The notes under the pieces: generated by a model
What the model saw: the letters and a program-made list of their open reading frames with translations, nothing else
Database searches by the model: none
Told to the model about the DNA's origin: nothing
Source of the DNA: MGBC131033 sp910585655
Lineage (GTDB): Bacteria > Bacillota > Clostridia > Lachnospirales > Lachnospiraceae
Assembly (NCBI GenBank): GCA_949502025.1
Contig: CATBCG010000059.1
Location: 40,863-104,862 of the forward strand
Reading direction: 5' to 3'
DNA length: 64,000 nt
In this document: piece after piece, positions 45,491 to 53,268 of the stretch
Position numbering within the stretch: the first letter of the stretch is position 1
Layout of the letters: the number at the start of each line of letters is the position of its first letter
Position numbers and translations under genes: made by a program

Positions 45491-45803
45491 TTAAAGAAAT
45501 TCAAAATAAAGATTGTCATTATTTATCGCTCCCGAACGCACCACATTCTCTGGAAAATGCAGAGATACTACCCCTGTTCCTTCCTCTGTGATATAAGTAC
45601 CCATCTGAATTGCAATATTACGTTCATCCAAATACATAAAAAGACAAGAGTTTTCTCCCTCTGTTTTAGAAAACTTCCCTTCTGGATCCTCTACACTTAC
45701 AGACATTAGTTCTAGATCCTTTTCCTTTAAAAATGCTATTGCATTTTTATAATTCGGAAACTCAATCCATATATCTCCGCCTATAAATTGTTTCTCACTG
45801 TGT
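45491..45803 (-). pseudogene. 5'-truncated type C lipoprotein fragment
   Basis: The frame matches the last ~100 residues of the intact type C lipoprotein (EKQFIGGDIWIEFPNYKNA, MSVSVEDPEGKFSKTEGENS, LYFEFL), but signal peptide, lipobox and first half are missing. An internal Met at 45706 could only give a 71-aa cytosolic piece. It is the mirror of the 3'-truncated copy at 41153-41512. Confidence 0.75.
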
Positions 45804-45829
45804 TCAGTTAGTAGCTATATAAAATACTC

Positions 45830-46516
45830 CTATTCATTTTTATAAAACACACTTTTTTCTTTCGTTCCTGGCAAGGTAAAATTTAGGTTTTCCATATAAA
45901 TCACATTTACTATTCCAATTTCTCCTTTTATTTCTGCATGAAATTGCAACGCGGCTCCAAACTGATCCACATATACTGCATCAAACGATTTTCCTATCTC
46001 CTCAGATTCATGCACCCACCAACCACCATCTGTCTCTCCAGTCTCATTTTGGCGTTCTTCATATGATGTATCCCGATACGTACTTATTTCATCTACTTTC
46101 TGTCTTATATACTCTCTGGCATCTTCATAAGACATAAATTCTAATTCCATCTTTCCATTAAAAAACTTCTGATTATAAAAACAATATTCTACCCTTCTTC
46201 CCCTCACGTCTGAGTTTTGTTCCAACTCAAAGGTTGGAAAAACTACATATGTTATAACAATATCTCCTTCTTTTGTTTCCTGAATTTTCGGTGTTTGACT
46301 ACCTTCTGTCAATTCCAGCCTCTTTTTCAGTCCTTCGTACCCATCCAGTAAAGAAAACCCATCAAAGGTAAATCGGTCTTCATTGTGAAAATTGCTCTCC
46401 CAAAAAGCCAATGGCTCTGACCTCTTTTCTAAAGCAGAATGTTTGGAACTGCACCCCATTAAAAGCAAAAGGCTGGCTGTAAATAAAACAAAAGAACCAA
46501 TATATTTTAATTTCAT
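45830..46516 (-). CDS. First lipoprotein of the array, type D
   Basis: A 228-aa lipoprotein (signal FVLFTASLLLLMGC, lipobox LLMGC). It has the shared core in a more diverged form: RSEPLAFWESNFHNEDRFTF, DGFSLLDGYEGLKKRLEL, FYNQKFFNGKMELEF. The SLLDGYEG segment is also seen at the break point of the truncated copy at 41153-41512 (SLLDEYEG), which shows the members have exchanged pieces. GGAGG lies before ATG 46516. It is first in the array, behind the only good promoter found for it. Function unknown. Confidence 0.78.
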   Translation of the reverse strand: MKLKYIGSFVLFTASLLLLMGCSSKHSALEKRSEPLAFWESNFHNEDRFTFDGFSLLDGYEGLKKRLELTEGSQTPKIQETKEGDIVITYVVFPTFELEQNSDVRGRRVEYCFYNQKFFNGKMELEFMSYEDAREYIRQKVDEISTYRDTSYEERQNETGETDGGWWVHESEEIGKSFDAVYVDQFGAALQFHAEIKGEIGIVNVIYMENLNFTLPGTKEKSVFYKNE

Positions 46517-46564
46517 TTTGATTTTTCCTCCTCAATTTGAAAGAATCTAAGATAAATATAATTA

Positions 46565-46640
46565 GATAACAGCTACGAAAGAACAGGATCACTTCCTCCC
46601 AGTTAAAATAAAGGACTTTTGTCACAAAAGTTCTCCTGTT
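46565..46640 (-). promoter_or_regulatory. Structured 5' leader of the lipoprotein array
   Basis: ACTTTTGT and ACAAAAGT form a perfect stem around a single base (46614-46630), nested within an outer stem of AGAACAGGA and TCCTGTTCT. Together they fold most of the leader between promoter and first gene; a regulatory RNA or operator is possible. The rest of the 46517-46813 gap holds only the promoter. Confidence 0.4.
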
Positions 46641-46670
46641 CTCTCATAACATAAATGAGACAATGTACTT

Positions 46671-46698
46671 GTTATACTCTACATTTTTGAAAAAACAA
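46671..46698 (-). promoter_or_regulatory. Promoter of the lipoprotein array
   Basis: TTGTTT, 16-base spacer, TATAAC on the minus strand, about 155 bases upstream of the type D gene. Confidence 0.45.
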
Positions 46699-46813
46699 AT
46701 TTTTTCGTAATACATAATAACTAATATCTTATCCGAAAAGAAACGACTTAAAGTCTGCTTTATATAACCATATGAACATACAAACAGGATTGTTTTTATT
46801 GGTTACTATAAAT

Positions 46814-47653
46814 TTAATTATCTACTGGAGTACTAAGAGTCGTAGTACCTACATTTCCTTTAGATGTAACATATGTTATAGTTGCATATATTCCAGTAGT
46901 TTGAAAATAATTAAAAAGATGAGCATAATATCCATTTGGCATATTAGTAACTACAGCATAATATGTCGTTCCTTCAACCGGTGGATTTTTTACAATTGTC
47001 GCATATACATTATAATCTGTATATGCCGCCGGTGGATCTGCTATACTCAAACATTCTGGAGCCTTATATAAATTACAAACTGTATCATACTGTGCAGTCA
47101 TCTGCCGAATTTCTACTATTTCTTTTTCTAAAAATCCCGATTTACCTAAACTGTAGCTAATAGAAAAACTCTGTGGTACAAAAAATTTTATTGTTCCTAC
47201 ATTAGCATCTTGAAAACGAGTCATACAGTTTACTGTATAACTGAATATAATATTCCAACCCGTAAAAGTTCCTGATGAACTTCGAGGCATTGAATCATTA
47301 TCTGCCCAATACTCAAATACATTTACTAACTTCTCATCCTCATTTAACACATACGGCACATAATACGTCACAGCCACATTCCCGTTCTCATCAACCGTCT
47401 CGCTCTTTACCGCTTCCGGCACCTGAGTAGAACGTCCCATCGCATCTGTCTGATAAACCAGTTCTGTTTCTTCCTGCTTCAGCCCATATTCCTCTACAAC
47501 CTCCTGCCAGATCTGTTCCACCACAGACGTCTCTGGAGCTGCTTTTGCCTTTGCTGCTTTAACCGGAATGTTTCCTGCCGCACATACACATGCAAACGCC
47601 AATGCCCCTGCCAATAACCTGTGACCTGCTTTTTTCCAACTTCTGTTCCTCAT
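46814..47653 (-). CDS. Secreted protein of unknown function beside the peptide-regulator locus
   Basis: A 279-aa secreted protein. Signal peptide MRNRSWKKAGHRLLAGALAF-ACVCAAG with likely cleavage after VKA. No lipobox in the right place, no membrane anchor. The mature part is beta-rich (VAVTYYVPYVLNEDEKLVNV, YAVVTNMPNGYYAHLFNYFQ) and I do not recognise a family. ATG 47653 has GGAG upstream; the longer frame lacks one. It is divergent from the small peptide gene, and the 16-bp inverted repeat lies between them, so it may be a target of the regulator. Confidence 0.7.
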   Translation of the reverse strand: MRNRSWKKAGHRLLAGALAFACVCAAGNIPVKAAKAKAAPETSVVEQIWQEVVEEYGLKQEETELVYQTDAMGRSTQVPEAVKSETVDENGNVAVTYYVPYVLNEDEKLVNVFEYWADNDSMPRSSSGTFTGWNIIFSYTVNCMTRFQDANVGTIKFFVPQSFSISYSLGKSGFLEKEIVEIRQMTAQYDTVCNLYKAPECLSIADPPAAYTDYNVYATIVKNPPVEGTTYYAVVTNMPNGYYAHLFNYFQTTGIYATITYVTSKGNVGTTTLSTPVDN

Positions 47654-47810
47654 GTCTAAAATCTCCTTTCTTTTGTCACGCCATATCTGGCGCCTTGCTG
47701 TATCCGACCAGTACCAATGCCAGATGTAATCTTTTGTTTCTTTTCCGTTACACAAGAGAACCGGTTGTCTTGTTACTATCCATCCTATACCATATTTCTT
47801 CTTTCTGCCA

Positions 47811-47860
47811 TTACAGAATTGGCAAGATCAAAAATTTTTCACAACTTGCCAATTCTGTAA
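47811..47860. promoter_or_regulatory. Perfect 16-bp inverted repeat between divergent genes
   Basis: Left arm TTACAGAATTGGCAAG (47811-47826) and right arm CTTGCCAATTCTGTAA (47845-47860), exact complements 18 bases apart with an AT-rich centre. It touches the probable -35 region of the peptide gene on one side and lies upstream of the secreted-protein gene on the other. A binding site for the neighbouring regulator is the simplest reading. Confidence 0.7.
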
Positions 47861-47889
47861 TAGTTCTTTTCTGCATCCTGTAGTATAGT
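47861..47889 (+). promoter_or_regulatory. Probable promoter of the peptide gene
   Basis: TATAGT at 47884-47889 with only a poor -35 (TAGTTC at 47861-47866, 17 bases upstream), directly beside the right arm of the inverted repeat. A weak -35 next to a large palindrome fits an activated promoter. Confidence 0.35.
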
Positions 47890-47939
47890 AATCTCATATC
47901 TTACAGATGACATTTTATTATACAAGGAGGATTTGACTT

Positions 47940-48131
47940 ATGAACAAAAAACTGAAAAAATTCGTATCTCTTAGTATTTTCCTGGTATGGCTATTTCAGG
48001 CTGTCTTTTCTCCAATCAGTAAAGGAGAAACCGTCTCGGATGGCACTCCACCACAAAGCGCCCCGGATCATGGTATTCCTCCTATTGCCCGTTTTCCTGG
48101 CTGGGGAGACGGCGGAGATGATCGGAGCTAA
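47940..48131 (+). CDS. Small exported peptide precursor, candidate signal peptide pheromone
   Basis: A 63-aa precursor: basic start MNKKLKKF, hydrophobic core VSLSIFLVWLFQAVF, then a short polar tail rich in Pro, Gly and Asp ending PPIARFPGWGDGGDDRS. AGGAGG nine bases upstream of the ATG is a strong ribosome site. The stop codon overlaps the stop codon of the convergent regulator gene. A tiny exported peptide next to an HTH/TPR-like regulator is the layout of RRNPP-type quorum-sensing pairs (PlcR-PapR, Rgg-SHP, NprR-NprX), where the processed C-terminal end is re-imported and binds the regulator. That role is inference; the peptide itself matches no family I know. Confidence 0.75.
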   Translation: MNKKLKKFVSLSIFLVWLFQAVFSPISKGETVSDGTPPQSAPDHGIPPIARFPGWGDGGDDRS

Positions 48132-50080
48132 AGTTCCAACTCTATCCCGCAAATCTCCATACAATATTTTTTAAGATGTCTTTGCGCCTCTTCATAACCT
48201 GACCATATTGCTGCTGCATATGCCATATGAAATAGAGCAAGGCATCTTTCCTTTTGCTCTTCTCCCTTCTTCCCTGTGTAAAGCTCCAGATTCTCAAGCC
48301 TTTGCTGCTCCATATTCCAGGCAATACCAAATAAGCACTCCGCCATCCTGACACTGGTCTGCCGTTCCAGCATAAGCTGAATACATTTTCTTCCCAGCTC
48401 ATTGGATTCCTCATAATACCCACAGTCCCCTAACACGCTGACCATAGCAACAATACACAACGTATACTGCTCAATGTCTCGTATCAGCCCGCTTCCATCA
48501 TATTCCAGGCACCTTTTCAGAAAGCGCAGTACCTGTAGACTCTCCTCCAGCTTTCCCTGCCGTTTATAACAGGTCGCCAGCTGTTTTAAAATAATGCTTT
48601 CGTTCAACGACAGCATCCCGGCAGGATGCTCTGCCAGCAGCTCTGTTTCTTCGGTCTTTATCGGCAATCCCGGCAAGGTCATCGCCAATGCCTTTTGCAG
48701 TCTGGAAATCCGCTCCTCCAGAGAAATTTTGTGCCGATCCTCGTTCGGTAAATTTTCCTGTATTGTCGCCCTATGCGTTTCCAGATATTGTCGGTTTTGT
48801 CTGGTATCTGGTACACGCTCCGATAATTCCTCCAGCAAACGCTTTGCCTGCTCCCATTTTTTCTGATTTACCGCCCGTCCCAGACGGCTTCGCAGCAGAT
48901 AATCCTCATGATTTGTAGTAATAATCTCATAATCATACCGTTCTCCGGACAATCCAACCTGCTGCAGCAATCTTCTTCTGTTCCTTCGCTGCGGTCTGAC
49001 GGCTTTTTTCTCATAGCGCCAGATACTGGGATCTCCCGGAACGCCTGCCATACTTTCCTGCGATAGCTTCAACAGCCTTCGACGGCTTTTTAACACTTCG
49101 TTCGCACCATGATTATCATGGTTTTCTTCATAAGGAAGCCAAAGCGGTTCCGGCATCTTCACATACTCCCGAATTTCCTGAAATCTTTTTCTGATCCTTT
49201 CTGAGGTCGTCTCCTGACTTCCCAAAGCCTGCAAAATATCCTGTTCCAACTTTAAAAGTCTGTCCTGGCAAAACAGCTTTTGCTCCTCCCCCAGTTCACT
49301 ACATGCCTCCCGGCACTTTTCCAGCGCCTTTTCTAAACGTCCGATCTCATAGAATTCTCTGGCTGCCTGACAGGCGGCATATGGGGACACATGAATTCTC
49401 TCCTGTCTGTCACGAATATGTACCTTTAAATATTCTAACAGTTCCAAATAAGATGTCGGGTAAGAAACCGTTTCTTTCTCTGCTATTTTCAGACGCTTGC
49501 CTGACTCTAACAGCGCCAGAATCAAATAGATCTCGTTTCTTCCCAAAAGCAGGTCTGTCAACGGCACTGTTTCAAAGCGCGGCTGCGTCATACGAATGGT
49601 TTCCTCTATGAAATCATATAAAGACTCCTTTAGACCATGTTCCAGATAATCCAGATTGATCTTCATCATCTGTAAAAACTGCCGTTCCAATGCGCTTTCT
49701 TTGGAAAGCCATTTCTTCCCATAGTGACGCTTTCTGTCCTCCTCATATGCCGTTATTGCCACTTTCGCCGGATCCAGCTTTCCCTCCCGAAGCTGACGGG
49801 CAATATTCGTCCGTAACTGATACCCGTTTTCCTCTTCCTGATCCAAAATCCGTTCAAACATCTCTGCCGAACATCCCAGGCGCTCCAACAGAGCATCTAA
49901 CAAAAGCTTTTCTGCTTCTCGTTCCCCGCTTTCAATCCGTGCCAGATGAGATTCGCTGCACAATCCCTCTGCCAGCTTTGAGCGAGGGATATTCAATGCT
50001 GTCCGCAATTTTCCGATATAAATACCCATCCGGTCAGGCTCCCAATCAGGCTTTTGTATAGACTTCTCTTCTTGTTTCAT
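48128..50080 (-). CDS. Large regulator with two XRE-like HTH regions and helical repeats
   Basis: A 650-aa cytosolic protein. Residues about 19-75 form an XRE-type DNA-binding domain (GKLRTALNIPRSKLAEGLCS, ESHLARIESGERE). A helical, TPR-like region follows (about 80-310). A second XRE-like stretch appears at about 327-385 (LKSRRRLLKLSQESMAGVPG, PSIWRYEKKAVRPQ), and the rest (390-650) is again helical and TPR-like (AKRLLEELSERVPD, ESLQVLRFLKRCLEYD). ATG 50080 has AAGGAGG upstream. No membrane or signal segment. The adjacent peptide gene suggests a peptide-responsive transcription factor of the RRNPP kind; autoregulation is likely because its promoter holds an inverted repeat. Confidence 0.75.
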   Translation of the reverse strand: MKQEEKSIQKPDWEPDRMGIYIGKLRTALNIPRSKLAEGLCSESHLARIESGEREAEKLLLDALLERLGCSAEMFERILDQEEENGYQLRTNIARQLREGKLDPAKVAITAYEEDRKRHYGKKWLSKESALERQFLQMMKINLDYLEHGLKESLYDFIEETIRMTQPRFETVPLTDLLLGRNEIYLILALLESGKRLKIAEKETVSYPTSYLELLEYLKVHIRDRQERIHVSPYAACQAAREFYEIGRLEKALEKCREACSELGEEQKLFCQDRLLKLEQDILQALGSQETTSERIRKRFQEIREYVKMPEPLWLPYEENHDNHGANEVLKSRRRLLKLSQESMAGVPGDPSIWRYEKKAVRPQRRNRRRLLQQVGLSGERYDYEIITTNHEDYLLRSRLGRAVNQKKWEQAKRLLEELSERVPDTRQNRQYLETHRATIQENLPNEDRHKISLEERISRLQKALAMTLPGLPIKTEETELLAEHPAGMLSLNESIILKQLATCYKRQGKLEESLQVLRFLKRCLEYDGSGLIRDIEQYTLCIVAMVSVLGDCGYYEESNELGRKCIQLMLERQTSVRMAECLFGIAWNMEQQRLENLELYTGKKGEEQKERCLALFHMAYAAAIWSGYEEAQRHLKKYCMEICGIELEL

Positions 50081-50122
50081 TTTCCAGCCTCCTTCTGCTG
50101 CCGCAGACGCGCTCCGGCGCAG

Positions 50123-50143
50123 GAATTCCACTTTGTGGAATTC
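50123..50143 (-). promoter_or_regulatory. Perfect hairpin in the regulator's leader
   Basis: GAATTCCAC and GTGGAATTC pair around three bases, about 40 bases upstream of the regulator start and downstream of its promoter. It may affect translation or be a second protein site. Read on the plus strand it is followed by TTTTT, but no plus-strand gene ends there. Confidence 0.4.
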
Positions 50144-50251
50144 TTTTTCATATCTACTTTGGGTAAATTCAAAATTAAAAACTAATATACAGTCTTTCTG
50201 CATATAGGAAAGTTCTCTAATTTTCTCCGTTTAAAATTCTTATTTTTATCT

Positions 50252-50280
50252 ATTATAACATATAAATTTTTATATGTAAA
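50252..50280 (-). promoter_or_regulatory. Regulator promoter with an inverted repeat in the spacer
   Basis: TTTACA, 17-base spacer, TATAAT on the minus strand. The inverted repeat ACATATAAA-AA-TTTATATGT (50258-50277) covers the spacer and the end of the -35 box, an ideal operator for repression or autoregulation. The 50081-50426 gap holds this promoter, the leader hairpin and the atp terminator. Confidence 0.72.
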
Positions 50281-50344
50281 CAAAATTTCCCGCTTCTTTT
50301 AAAAATCATATCTGATTTGCCATTTTTATCTGCCCACAAAACGC

Positions 50345-50390
50345 AAAAATTGCCGCAGCGTCTACCCTTCTGATAGATTCTGCGGCAATA
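50345..50390 (-). terminator. Terminator of the atp operon
   Basis: ATTGCCGCAG pairs with CTGCGGCAAT around 21 bases, followed by TTTTTGCG on the minus strand. A small extra stem (ACGGCG/CGCCGT, 50395-50410) lies just before it. Confidence 0.8.
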
Positions 50391-50426
50391 TACCACGGCG
50401 ATAGCGCCGTCGTTATTCTTATCGTT

Positions 50427-50843
50427 TTATGATTTTGACTGCCCCGCCAGTTCCAAACGGATCAGAGACTTCCGGAGCGCCAGTTCCGCGCGCGCCATAT
50501 TCAGGTTGGAATCCCCTGATTTTAAGCGCCGTTCCGCGCGGAGCTTTGCCTCTTCGGCACGCTTGCGGTCGATTTCCTCCGGCCACTCGCAGGATTCGGA
50601 AAGCACTACCACTTTATCTTTCAGGATTTCGATAAATCCGTCGTGGATAGCGGCATGCTTAACCTCTCCATTATTTTTGATATTGACGATACAAGGAACG
50701 AGCATGGCAGTCAGCGGAATATGGTCCCGCAGGATACCGATCTCACCCTCGGTCGTCCGTATCTCCAGCATGTCAGCCGGCCCTTCATAAAAGATCCGAT
50801 CCGGAGAAATGATCTCCAGCCGAAATTGTTTTTCCTCTGCCAT
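50427..50843 (-). CDS. atpC: ATP synthase F1 subunit epsilon
   Basis: Central-stalk epsilon subunit (138 aa) of the F-type ATP synthase. It has the N-terminal beta-sandwich (FRLEIISPDRIFYEGPADML, TTEGEIGILRDHIPL) and the C-terminal two-helix regulatory arm (RKRAEEAKLRAERRLKSGD). Last gene of the operon, 15 bases after atpD, before the operon terminator. Confidence 0.95.
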   Translation of the reverse strand: MAEEKQFRLEIISPDRIFYEGPADMLEIRTTEGEIGILRDHIPLTAMLVPCIVNIKNNGEVKHAAIHDGFIEILKDKVVVLSESCEWPEEIDRKRAEEAKLRAERRLKSGDSNLNMARAELALRKSLIRLELAGQSKS

Positions 50844-50858
50844 TGGCTGCCTCCCTGT

Positions 50859-52250
50859 TTATTTTACCCGTGCCAATACGTCGTCAATATTACCGGCATT
50901 CAGGAAGTAGCTTTCTGGAATATCATCGTGCTTACCATCCAGAATCTCCTGGAAGCCTTGGATTGTCTCGCTGATTGGAACAAATCGTCCCTCTAAACCA
51001 GTAAACTGTTCTGCTACGTGGAACGGCTGAGACAGGAATCTTTGAATCTTTCTTGCTCTGGATACGAGCAGCTTATCATCCTCAGAAAGCTCATCCATAC
51101 CCAGAATCGCAATGATATCCTGCAGCTCTTTATACCTTTGCAGAATCTCCTGAACGCCGCGGGCTACTTTGTAATGCTCTTCGCCTACCACTCTTGGATC
51201 GAGAATACGGGAAGTAGATTCCAACGGATCTACCGCCGGATAAATACCTAATTCCACGATGGAACGAGAAAGAACGGTCGTCGCATCCAAGTGGGCAAAG
51301 GTCGTCGCCGGAGCCGGGTCCGTCAAGTCATCGGCAGGCACATAAACAGCCTGTACGGAAGTAATAGACCCCTTTTTCGTCGAGGTAATCCGCTCCTGCA
51401 AGGCACCCATCTCCGTCTGCAGCGTCGGCTGATATCCTACGGCAGAAGGCATACGACCAAGAAGCGCGGACACCTCGGAACCTGCCTGAGTAAAACGGAA
51501 AATATTGTCGATAAACAACAGCACGTCTTTTCCTGCGCGGTCACGGAAATATTCTGCCATCGTAAGCCCTGTCAGACCAACTCTCATTCTCGCTCCCGGC
51601 GGCTCATTCATCTGCCCGAACACCATCGTCGTCTTATTGATAACGCCGGACTCTATCATTTCATAATACAGATCGTTTCCTTCACGGGTACGTTCTCCTA
51701 CACCGGTAAATACCGAATATCCACCATGCTCATTGGCGATATTGGTAATCAGCTCCTGGATCAATACCGTCTTGCCTACTCCGGCGCCGCCGAACAGACC
51801 AATCTTTCCACCCTTCTGATAAGGACAGAGCAGGTCAACGACCTTAATACCGGTTTCCAGCATCTCCGTAGAAGTAGACTGTTCCTCAAAGGCAGGAGCT
51901 TTTCTGTGAATCGGATCATGTTCCTTTACCTTTGGCGCCGGTTTGTTGTCAATCGGCTGGCCCAATACATTGAACATACGGCCTAACGTCGCTTCTCCTA
52001 CCGGCACGGTAATAGGTCCGCCTGCTGCGATTGCCTCCATACCGCGAACCAATCCGTCCGTCGGTCCCATGGCAATACAGCGAACGGTATCGTCACCCAG
52101 ATGCTGCGCTACTTCGACTACCAGTGTTTCTCCGTCCTGCTTCGGAATCTCAATCGCTTCATTGATCTCCGGGAGCTTTCCTTCGGTAAACTTGATATCC
52201 AGAACCGCACTGATGACCTGAGTGATTTTTCCTTTATTCTTCTCTGCCAT
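50859..52250 (-). CDS. atpD: ATP synthase F1 subunit beta
   Basis: Catalytic beta subunit (463 aa). P-loop GGAGVGKTVLIQEL, catalytic Glu in GVGERTREGNDLY, DELSEDD (the DELSEED lever). Start at ATG 52250 gives the canonical MAEKNKGKITQ; the frame continues 9 codons to a GTG at 52277 that also has an AGGAG nearby, so the start is not fully settled. Part of F1; makes ATP, or hydrolyses it to pump ions. Confidence 0.97.
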   Translation of the reverse strand: MAEKNKGKITQVISAVLDIKFTEGKLPEINEAIEIPKQDGETLVVEVAQHLGDDTVRCIAMGPTDGLVRGMEAIAAGGPITVPVGEATLGRMFNVLGQPIDNKPAPKVKEHDPIHRKAPAFEEQSTSTEMLETGIKVVDLLCPYQKGGKIGLFGGAGVGKTVLIQELITNIANEHGGYSVFTGVGERTREGNDLYYEMIESGVINKTTMVFGQMNEPPGARMRVGLTGLTMAEYFRDRAGKDVLLFIDNIFRFTQAGSEVSALLGRMPSAVGYQPTLQTEMGALQERITSTKKGSITSVQAVYVPADDLTDPAPATTFAHLDATTVLSRSIVELGIYPAVDPLESTSRILDPRVVGEEHYKVARGVQEILQRYKELQDIIAILGMDELSEDDKLLVSRARKIQRFLSQPFHVAEQFTGLEGRFVPISETIQGFQEILDGKHDDIPESYFLNAGNIDDVLARVK

Positions 52251-52349
52251 TTTGCGCTCTTCACTCCTTTTTTTCACAACTCCTGCCAGGAAACCATTTT
52301 GGGGAAGCTTCCTGCCAGAAGCTGTTTACTTGCATAAGCACGCTATCTA

Positions 52350-53252
52350 TTATGATATAGCGTTTGCACCGGCAATAATCTCGGTCAGCTCCTGCGTGAT
52401 AGCTCCCTGTCTTGCTCGGTTGTACTTTAATTCCAAATCGCTGATCATATCCTCCGCGTTGCTGGTTGCAGAATCCATCGCCTGCATCCTCGCGCCGTTT
52501 TCACTGGCAATCGCCGTTGTCAACGCGCCGTAAATCAAACTGTTGACATATTTTGGTATAATCAGATTCAATGCCTCGTCTGCTTCCGGCTCATAATTCA
52601 TCAGCGTCAGATCGTCCACGCTAAGCGGGCCTTCTTTTTTCTCTTCCTTTTGCATCTGGTCGGACTCCACCGGAAGGATCTTTTGCAGAGTCGGGATATG
52701 GCTGACCGTATTTTTAAATACGGTATAAGCCAAATAAATCTCCCGGATCTTTCCCTCCCGGAACGCCTCCATCACCTCTGTACCGATTTCGGCAGCATCG
52801 GCAAATATCGGCTCGTTGATCGCCTCGGAATAATCCTTTGCAATCTCATAGCCTCTTCTTGCCAAAGCTTCCTTTCCTTTGCGTCCTACTGCATAGACCA
52901 GCGTATCCTTCGGATCGAAGTCTCCGCCTGTCACCAGCTTGACGATGTTGGAATTGTAGCCTCCTGCCAGTCCACGGTTTGAAGTAATTACAATTACGGC
53001 TCGCTTTCCACCTTCTCCCGGCTTATCAGAAGACGCGTTTTTTGGTGTCAGCATCGGATGATCCATATAACCTGACTTATTGAGAATGGAGCAGACGGCT
53101 TCATACATATGCTCAAAATACGGTCTGGAATTCTCCGCCCTGGCTTTGGCTTTCTGCAGCTTGACCGTAGCTACCAGCTTCATCGCCTTGGTAATCTGCC
53201 CGGTGCTGCTGATACTTTCCTTCCGCCTTTTGATATCTCTCATGGAAGCCAT
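52350..53252 (-). CDS. atpG: ATP synthase F1 subunit gamma
   Basis: Rotor shaft subunit (300 aa): N-terminal helix (MASMRDIKRRKESISSTGQI-TKAMKLV), the conserved ITSNRGLAGGYN, and the C-terminal helix (SENGARMQAMDSATSNAEDM). An acidic and Lys-rich insert (QKEEKKEGPLSVDD) lies near 200-215, as in other Clostridia. Confidence 0.96.
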   Translation of the reverse strand: MASMRDIKRRKESISSTGQITKAMKLVATVKLQKAKARAENSRPYFEHMYEAVCSILNKSGYMDHPMLTPKNASSDKPGEGGKRAVIVITSNRGLAGGYNSNIVKLVTGGDFDPKDTLVYAVGRKGKEALARRGYEIAKDYSEAINEPIFADAAEIGTEVMEAFREGKIREIYLAYTVFKNTVSHIPTLQKILPVESDQMQKEEKKEGPLSVDDLTLMNYEPEADEALNLIIPKYVNSLIYGALTTAIASENGARMQAMDSATSNAEDMISDLELKYNRARQGAITQELTEIIAGANAIS

Positions 53253-53268
53253 AAGTTATCCCTCATTT

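Noticed and set aside
41153..46516. Lipoprotein array as a toxin-immunity or contact-dependent system
   Set aside because: No toxin domain, secretion partner or polymorphic toxin is near; the members are only similar surface lipoproteins.
50121..50148. Plus-strand terminator (hairpin plus TTTTT)
   Set aside because: No plus-strand gene ends near it; the stem lies in the leader of the minus-strand regulator.
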